A stretch of DNA of 64,000 nt from Armigeres subalbatus (taxonomy: Eukaryota > Arthropoda > Insecta > Diptera > Culicidae), in assembly GCF_024139115.2 (NCBI RefSeq), contig NC_085140.1, forward strand, positions 433,069,240 through 433,133,239, given 5' to 3'. Below the pieces are notes generated by a model. The model had not been told where the DNA came from. It saw only the letters and a program-made list of their open reading frames with translations, and did not search any database. Below, in pieces: positions 49,401-58,400 of the stretch (the first letter of the stretch is position 1; each line of letters starts with the position of its first letter). Position numbers and translations under genes: made by a program.

Positions 49401-52400
49401 GGATAATCTACGATGAATTACATCCCCGCAACTTTGACGTCACATGACAGAAAGTGTGGAAAAGTGGGCATCGAGCGGCTACCTTCTACCAAAGCTGTGG
49501 CACTACCAACGAACTGGGAACCGGCTTCATAGTGCTGGGTAAGATGCGCCATTGTGTGATTAGGTGGCAGCCAATCAACGTAAGGATGTGCAAGCTGAGG
49601 ATTAAAGGCCGTTTCTTCAACTATAGCATCATCAACGTGCACTGCCCACACGAAGGGAGACCCGACGACGAGAAAGAAGCGTTCTACGCACAGCTGGAGC
49701 AGACATACCATGGATGCCCACTGCGGTATGTCAAAATCGTCATCGGTGACATGAACGCATAGGTAGGCAGGGAGGAAATGTATAGACCGGTTATCAGACC
49801 GGATAGTCTGCACACCGTATCGAATGACAACGGCAAACGATGCATAAACTTCACAGCCTCCAGCGGAATGGTAGTCCGAAGCACCTTCTTTTCCCGCAAA
49901 AATATCCACAAGGCCACATGGAGATCACCTAGCCAAGAAACGGAAAACCAAATCAACCACGTTCTATTCGACGGTAAATTCTTCTCCGACATCACGAACG
50001 TCCGCACTTACCGCAGTGCGAATATTGAATCCGACCACTACCTCGTTGCAGTATGCCTGCGCTCAAAACTCTCGACGGTGTACAATACGCGTCGAAGTCG
50101 AACGCCGCGGCTTAACATTGGGCGGCTAAGACGGTAGACTAGCCCAAGAATACGCGCAGCAGCTGGAAGTGGCACTCCCAACGGAACTAGGCGCAGCGTC
50201 TCTTGAAGATGGCTGCAGAGATATTCGATCTGCCATTGGTAGCACCGCAACCGCTGCACTTGGCACGATGCCCCCGGATCAGAATAACGTCTGCTATGAC
50301 GGCGAATGTGAGCACTGAGCAGTTAGTAGAAGAGAAGAATGCAGCATGGGCGAGATTGCTGCAACACCGCACGAGGGCGAACGAGGCACGATACAAACGG
50401 GCGCGGAACAGACAAAACTCGATTTTCCGGAGGAAAAAGCGCTAGCAGGAAAATCGAGACCGTGAGGAGACGGAGGAACTGTACCGCGCTAATAACACAC
50501 GAAAGTTCTATGAGAAGTTAAACCGTTCACGTAAGGGCCACGTGCCACAGCCCGATGTGTGTAAGGACATAAACGGGAACCTTCTTACGAACGAGCGTGA
50601 GGTGATCCAAAGGTGGCGGCAGCACTACGAAGAGCACCTGAATGGCGATGTGGCAGACGAAGATGGTGGTATGGTGATGGACCTGGGGGAACGCTAGCCG
50701 GGCATAATTTTACCGGCTCCGGATCTCCAAGAAATCCAGGAGTAGATTGGCCGGTTGAAAACAACAAAGCCCCTGGGGCTGACCTAATACTAGGAGAGCA
50801 ATTTAAACACGGTGGTGAGGCACTGGGTAGAGCGCTGCACTGGGTCATTACCAAGATTTGGGAGGATAAAGTTTTGCCGCAGGAGTGGATGCAAGGTGTC
50901 GTGTGTCCCATTTACAAAAAGGGCGATAAGTTGGATTGTAGCAACTACACCGCGCAATCACATTGCTGAACGCCGCCTACAAGGTACTTTCCCAAATTTT
51001 ATGCCGTCGACTAACACCAATTGCAAGAGAGTTCGTGGGGCAGTACCAGGCGGGATCTATGGGTGAACGCTCTACCACAGACCAGGTGTTCGCCATACGT
51101 CAGGTATCGGGACCAGCTATGGCAGCTAATGCACGAAAACGGATTTCCGGATAAACTGATACGGTTGATCAAGGCGACGATGGATCGGGTGATGTGCGTA
51201 GTTCGAGTTTCAGGGGCATTCTCGAGTCCCTTCGAAACGCGTAGAGGGTTACGGCAAGGTGATGGTCTTTCGTGTCTGCTATTCAACATCGCTTTGGACG
51301 GAGTAATACGAAGGGCAGGGATTGACACGAGTGGTACGATTTTCACGAAGTCCGTCCAGTTATTTGGTTTCGCCGACGACATTGATATCATGGCACGTAA
51401 CTTTGAGAGGATGGAGGAAGCCTATATCAGACTGAAAAGCGAAGCTAAACGGATTGGACTAGTCATCAACACGTCGAAGACGAAGTACATGATAGGAAGA
51501 GGCTCAAGAGAGGTCAATGTAAGCCACCCACCACGAGTTTCTATCGGTGGTGACGAAATCGAGGTGGTTGAAGAATTCGTGTACTTGGGCTCACTGGTGA
51601 CCGCAGCACACATGTTCCATATGGGTTACTGTGACTCTTATGTGACCAGATTCAGTCACAATCAAGTTGCTGCAACCATTTTTGTCTGACTTGTGATGCT
51701 CGGGCCAGCAGAGAAATTCGGAGGCGCATAGTGGCTGGAAATCGTACGTACTTTGGACTCGGCAAGACGCTACGATCGAATAGAGTTCGCCGCCGTACCA
51801 AACTGACTATTTACAAAACGCTCATTAGACCGTTAGTTCTCTACGGACACGAGACCTGGACGATGCTCGTGGAGGACCAACGCGCACTGGGAGTTTTTGA
51901 AAGGAAAGTGTTGCGTACCATCTATGGTGGGGTGTAGATGGCGGACGGTACGTGGAGGAGGCGAATGATCCACGAGTTGCATCAGCTGTTGGGAGAACCA
52001 TCCATCGTTCACACCGCGAAAATCGGAAGACTGCGGTGGGCCGGGCACGTAGCCAGAATGTCGGACAGTAATCCGGTGAAAATGGTTCTCGACAACGATC
52101 CGACGGTAACAAGAAGGCGAGGTGCACAGCGGGCAAGGTGGATCGACGATGGAGGACGATTTGCGGACCCTCCGCAGGCTGCGTGGATGGCGAAGTGCAG
52201 CCATGGACCGAACTGAATGGAGAAGTCTTTTATGTGCAGCACAGGCCACTCCGGCCTTAGTCTGATAATAAATAAATAGATGTGACAAAATTGAGCGCAC
52301 AGCGAATTTTTTTCTATCAAATTTCTTATTATAAACACGATTAATGTATTTTAATACTGTTTTTCCATGATTATATTTATAACATCCGCTACTTAAACAT

Positions 52401-55400
52401 TCAGTGTTTTGAAATTAAACCATGTTTTGGTCAAAATGGCGAACACGTGAGAGATAAGAATATTGATATTTAACTATTCAATGCTGCTGGGCAAAATAGA
52501 TGCTTTAAGATATGGATTTCACCGGCATCGTGTATTATATATGATAGATAATCGAAATCGAGCGAGACATACGATTAATTTGGGAAAACTCAGTCGGTAA
52601 ATGATGAAAGTAGATGTAAACATTCAGAGAAAACGACAAATGTTAGGAATGACATAATTCAAATTTAGTACCTATGTCTTTAACTTAAATTTGTTTTAAA
52701 GCTCGATTATTGTCTCAGGTCTATCATTAAGAGCAATATTATTAAACTCATATAAACTTAAAAGTTAATTGAAGACGGCCTCACAGTTTAGGTCGAAATT
52801 CGTATCTGTAAAGATAACAAAACGAATTGGAATTAAATAGAAAGTACTAAAGTCGACTTAGACATTCCACTGTAAGAGCTTAAATAATTTTTCTTTTAAA
52901 AGTTCCAGTTTGAAATTTGTTAAATAACCCTGCTGGCAGAGCAATAATACTTTTAACATTCTTGATAGATGTTTTATTGGAATTGTTGGGTAGCACCAGC
53001 CATTCTTATAACCAGGTATTTTTTAAATTTCCGAACTGTCACTAAGTTTTGTAAGCTAAATAAAATAAAATTCGGAAAATGAGACAGAGCGAACGAAAGT
53101 TGTTTGTGCACATAAGTCATTTGGTCGAACAAACCATTAGGCTGAAACCCAATATCGTTCGGAACTGGACATTTGACCGAAAAAGTTGTTGGCCAAATGA
53201 CCTAGGCCGAAAATGCCTTTGTTTGGCTGAAATGGTCGTTTACCGGGAAGGATCATTTGGCCGAAGATATTTTTTGAAAATGTTGTTTGGTCGAAATAGT
53301 CGTTTGTCAGAAAGGATCATTTGGCTTTTTGGTCGGGGTCTCCAGTAGCCTTGCGAGCAAAGGCGTAGGATTGCCTATCCGGAGATGGCGAGTTCGATTC
53401 TCGGTCCGGTCTAGGATGTTTTCGGGTTGGAAACATTCTCGACTCCCTGCGCATAGTGTATCTATTGTACTTGCCACACAAGATACATACTCATGCAATG
53501 GTGGGCATAGAAAATTCTACGATCACTTTGTCAATCGAAGTCAAAATTCGGATACGTCTCGTTGAATACGATCATCATTGATCGAATTGGTTCGTTCAGG
53601 TCGTAGTCATGGTGTTGTCGAGGCAAACGGAAGAAGGCACTAGAACGGAACGTATACGCAGGCACATTGATGTCCATTAGCGCCAAAATATTGGGGGCAT
53701 CCGCTTCTCCAACCAGAACTTTGGCAACAAAAGTCGCTTTCACGTTTCTCCTAAGCTGTCTCAGAGTTTCGATGCCAATCAGTTGACATATGGCTGCATA
53801 CGGTGGAAGGTGCGATGGGTCATTCCAGGGCAGAAAACGTAGGGCGAATCTTATAAATTTTCGTTGCACCGATTCAAATCTTTCGATCATAGTTGCTTGA
53901 TACGGATCCCATACCAACACAGATAAAAATATGTTGTGATTTTAAATGTATTTTCATGCACATATTTGGAGCATGTAAATGAACGTAACATTCAATCGAT
54001 CCCACTATTCTTTTAAATCGAAATAAATTTAAACGGTGCTTGCTTGTAAAATTCAATCAAATCTAATTGAATATCGAATGTTAATCCGTTTGATGGGGTG
54101 AGCTGCAATTTTACACGTCGTTGAATTTTCAAAATTATTTGCTGTGAACGAAGCTGTTTTCAGGATAGGACGGACCAACGCAACGTATAATGACTTCAAC
54201 GTATATGGGTCACGAAATTCTTTAGTGATTTTAGACACAAACCCAAGTTGACGACGAGCTCGCTTGATTACTTCTTCTTGGTGTTCTTTGAACGTCAGCT
54301 CGGCATCCAGAACAACTCCAAGATCTCGAACAGAAAAAGCACGGTTTAGCGGTTCATCACCGATTACGTAGTTGTGTATGATCGGGCACTTCTTGCGATG
54401 GAAACTTATGATGGAACACTTTGGCACGCTCAAAGCCATGTGATTGGCTCGACTCCAGAAGAGAAGCCGATCTAAGAGCTCCTGCAGCTTGATGCAATCC
54501 GACAGTTGATCGATTACAACATATATTTTCATATCGTCAGCATATAAAATGCAGTAGCCTTCACCAATGTACATGACTACATCGTTGAAGAAGAGGGAGA
54601 AAAGCAACGGCCCAAGACTGCTTCCCTGTGGTACACCAGACCAGTTTGTGAACCAATCCGAAACAAATGAGCCTATTTTTACAGCCAGTTTTCTATCACA
54701 CAGTAAGGATCTGAACCAACAAACAAGCCGAGAAGAAAAGCCCAATTTTTCGAGTTTTGCTAAAAGAATCGTGTGGCTTACACGATCAAAAGCAGCCTTC
54801 AGATCGGTGTAAACGGAATCGATCTGCTTTCCTCGACCAATATTCCGCAAGCAAAGCGAAGAGAATTCAACTAGATTGGTGGTAACGCTTCGCCCGGGAA
54901 AAAAACATGTTGTTTTGTGCTGATGTAGTGCCTCACGCGGGAGAATGTGTAGCTCGAAACGATGATTTCCATTAGCTTCGAGCACGCGCATAAGGATGTA
55001 ATTCCTCGATAATGTTTTATGTCATCTTTAGCATCTTTTTTGTGCACCGGAAACATGAATGATTTTTTCCATAGAGTTGGAAAACAAGATTGTCGCAACG
55101 ATAAATTGAGAATGTGTTGAAGAGGCGCTATCAAATTGGCCGAGCATTTCTTAAGAATACTGGCAGGCCCCCATCCGGACCTGGTCGGAATGACATTTTC
55201 AATTTAGACAGAGCAATCAACAGGTCTTCAGCAGTGATAGTGAATGTATCTGCGTCAATAATCTCACTCGGGACGAAACACAGTGCTGCCGTTGATTCAC
55301 TGGTAGCTAGTGGCCTGTAGAAAACCGAAGCGAAGAATTCAGCAAACAGCGAGCATTTTTCAGCAAATGTCCTTGCAGCACGATGATCCAGATGCATAGC

Positions 55401-58400
55401 AGAAGGTAGTCCTGTAACCTTTCGCTTGAAATTAACAAAATTTCAGAATTGCTTAGGGTTGCGCTTCAGATTGCGTTCAATTTTTCTTGCGTATCGACGG
55501 TAGAGCTTGTTATTCAGATTTTATAGGTCTTTTTGCTTAACGCTGATCGGAGGGTCCGGAGGGGATATGTACGATGAACCGCATTTCGCTTTCTCTTGAG
55601 GTTTCTGAGTTCACTGTTAGACCACGGTGGTTTCACAGATGGACGTTGCAAAGGTATATAATCACCGACCACGTGATGCAGAACTTGGGAGAAATTTTCC
55701 ACGCTATCGTCTACGTTGGTGCTTAGGCATACAGTGGACCAATCAATTTCTGCCAATCTTTGATTTAAAGCATCGTAATTTGCCCTTTTATAATCGAAAG
55801 AAGCGAAGTCTAATTCGTCGTCAGCGTTCATAATCTCAGTAGAATTAAAGCAGTCTTTAATAAGCAGACAAAAAGGCGGATGAGCCGGATCAGCTGGTAC
55901 CAATGGATCGACGATGTCTTCCAAAATGAAAAGACCATCTAATCCTTGGTTGACAAGGATAAGATCGAGCTAGGGTGGTCTAACCGGTAGTACCGAAACC
56001 GGTATTACCGGCCAATTTTGGGCACCGAAAATACCGGTATTAGAGGCGGAAAATACCGGTATTTTCGGTATTACAAATTTTGCTGTAAGTATCAAAAATC
56101 CCGAATAAATTTAACATAATTAGAGCAAGATTACCGGTTGTGAGTTTAAGCCGTTTGGCAGCGCAGTATCATTACTTGACACTTTACCGGTCGCTACTAA
56201 ACGCGCTGCTATAACAGTAGCGCGACTGACAGGTGACCAAATTTGGTAGCGCGATAAGAGCGCTGCTATTTGATGAACTGTCAACTGTCAAACGTCACCG
56301 GTACGGAATACAGCAACCAAATTGAGAGCCGAAAATAGTGACCGATACGAAAGTGAGTGACGAAACTAAAATGAAAGCGCTGCGCGGGTGATTAAAATGC
56401 TCGCGACCGATAATGATGCTCTTATATCATCTCAGCTGCCTGTAATCGCATATCAGTCATATATAAACAGGAAATCCAGCATAGATGGGCCAAATATTCG
56501 GTTACAAGCAGTAAAGACTCATCAAGCAAAAAATACAACAATTAAAGGTGCGCATTAGTAACTTTGCCCAAGTAAGTACCTTTGACGACGTTTGCGCTAC
56601 AACTAAAATTGATCAACATCGTCATTAATCATACCAGTTGCTTCATTCTCTTAGCCATCTGTCAAACTGCGAATGACTTTTTCTTCAATGAACATTGTTG
56701 ATATCGTCGAGAATTTTCCCGCATTGTGAAAAAGGTACGAGCCGTAGTAGTGCTTTTCCGGAGATCACCTGTGAAAAACGCTTTTCTGCATAAATATGTC
56801 CGTTCTGATTTAGGAAATTGAATTGGAAATTTGAATTAGTGGCTGATGCCAAGGCACGCTGAAATAATTCAAGCCCTGGAACCTGTACAAGCTGTTGTGG
56901 AACTACTGCTCTTTGAGTTCTGCACTCTATATGAAGCCGACGTGGCGTTCCAATTTACCTTGGAACTATTATCAAATCAAGCCACAGCAATTTCCGCCAC
57001 TATTTCGATGCTTTTAAGGAATGAATCCAAGAGAGTCGATCCAAACAAGCCGATCTTTTTTTTTTTTTGAATAATTTTGTCGTGAAGCAATTAATCAGAA
57101 ACGATTTTGGCATTTTCTTCGAGGCATCCAGAGCTATTTTGATTAAGCAAGCGTGTGGGATCTACCTGACGATCGGTACGAAAAAGATGCCTCTATGGAT
57201 ATTTTTCTGGTTTATCGGTTTCAGAAAAACTTGTGAAGAGACTGCAACGACCAGCAACGCTAGGTCGCAAATACATTGACGCCAGGATCCTTGCATACAA
57301 TCCGTAAGGAATTCTCCTACTATGAATCGGAAGGGATTAAGGGCAAGTATTTAATTGACACTGTTTTTCGACGGTCTTGGAGCCATGCGTCCTACTTCGG
57401 TTGAACCAGAGAGGGCATTCTCAGTAGTTCGCAACATATTGCCAACAAAATCCAATGCGGATTGGGAGATGAATCGCTCAGTATGTAATGTCTACTTAAG
57501 TTTCGCTTTGCCCAGCTCAACGAGCAATGGTTTTAACATTTGAAGTTTGTCAACAAATATTGTTTTTAATCCAAAACTCCAAATCCAAATTTTTTCTTTT
57601 ACAACTCGAAATTTTCACAAAAACCAGTATTCTACCGGTATTGACTCCACCAAATACCGGTATTTGACAAAAATGGCCAATACCGACCAACCTAGATCGA
57701 GCGTATTGCCAGCGTAGTTTCTACCATCATTGATTTGTTCAAAAGCTTTCAATTAATAGAATAAGGTAAAAAGCAGGCCAAGTTTCATTTGGAATGTAGA
57801 GCCATTGAAGAAGAAGGCCATTTGGCTGCATGTAATTTGGGCCTAACAGGTCTTAGAAGCGCGTTATGGCTGAATTCTGATATTGTGTTTGCAAAAGAAA
57901 AAAAAATAATTATTTCTTATCAATCCATTTGAGACGAATTTTAATAATTGACCTCCTGGGTGTTAAGCATGATTTCTGGAGGCAATAAGTGGCTCTTAAA
58001 ATAAATTCGCTCTCAAATTACTAAAACTTCTTCTTCTTCTTCTTCTTCTTATTGGTATTACATCCCAACACTGAGACAGAGCCGCTTAGTGTTCATTTCG
58101 CTTAGCACTTTCAGCACAGTTATTAACTGCGAGGTTTCTAAGCCAAGTTATCATTTTTGCATTCGTATATCATGAGGCTAACACGATGATACTTTTATGC
58201 CCAGGGAAGTCGAGACAATTTCCAATCCGAAAATTGCCTAGACCGGCACCGGGAATCGAACCCATGAGTGAAAGTGTATTTTCAGTGCGCGCACTCCTGT
58301 GGCTCTGGCGTGCATTTTTTTGACAGTTTGACATGACATTTAGAAAATTCAAATATCCTTCTATTAGTTGAACTTAGTGAAGGCTATACAATCGTTTAGA

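Larger units (their letters stand above)
53527..57762 (-). mobile_element. Jockey/CR1-like LINE split by a hAT element and a MITE
   Basis: In minus order: endonuclease (FEQINDGRNYAGNTLD before the hAT, then LVNQGLDGLFILEDIV after it), then RRLAEIDWSTVC-type linker and ELRNLKRKRNAVHRTY. The reverse transcriptase has CSKLMEIIVS, VYTDLKAAFDRVSHTILLAK, SGVPQGSSLGPLLF and LYADDMKIY. The C-terminal part reads WDPYQATMIERFESVQRKFI and ends NETYPNFDFD at 53531. A frameshift lies near 54890, and several stops occur. It is interrupted at 55971-57694 and 53918-54146. Without these insertions about 2.3 kb of LINE remains, with a 5' truncation near 57762. Confidence 0.85.

Noticed and set aside
49418..52338. 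Long minus-strand open frames between 49.4 and 52.3 kb
   Set aside because: They are antisense to clear RTE LINE coding sequence and have no known motifs.
53380..53410. tRNA gene suggested by GAGTTCGATTCTCGG
   Set aside because: The surrounding sequence matches a SINE body and no full cloverleaf can be drawn; same for the SINE at 58040-58310.
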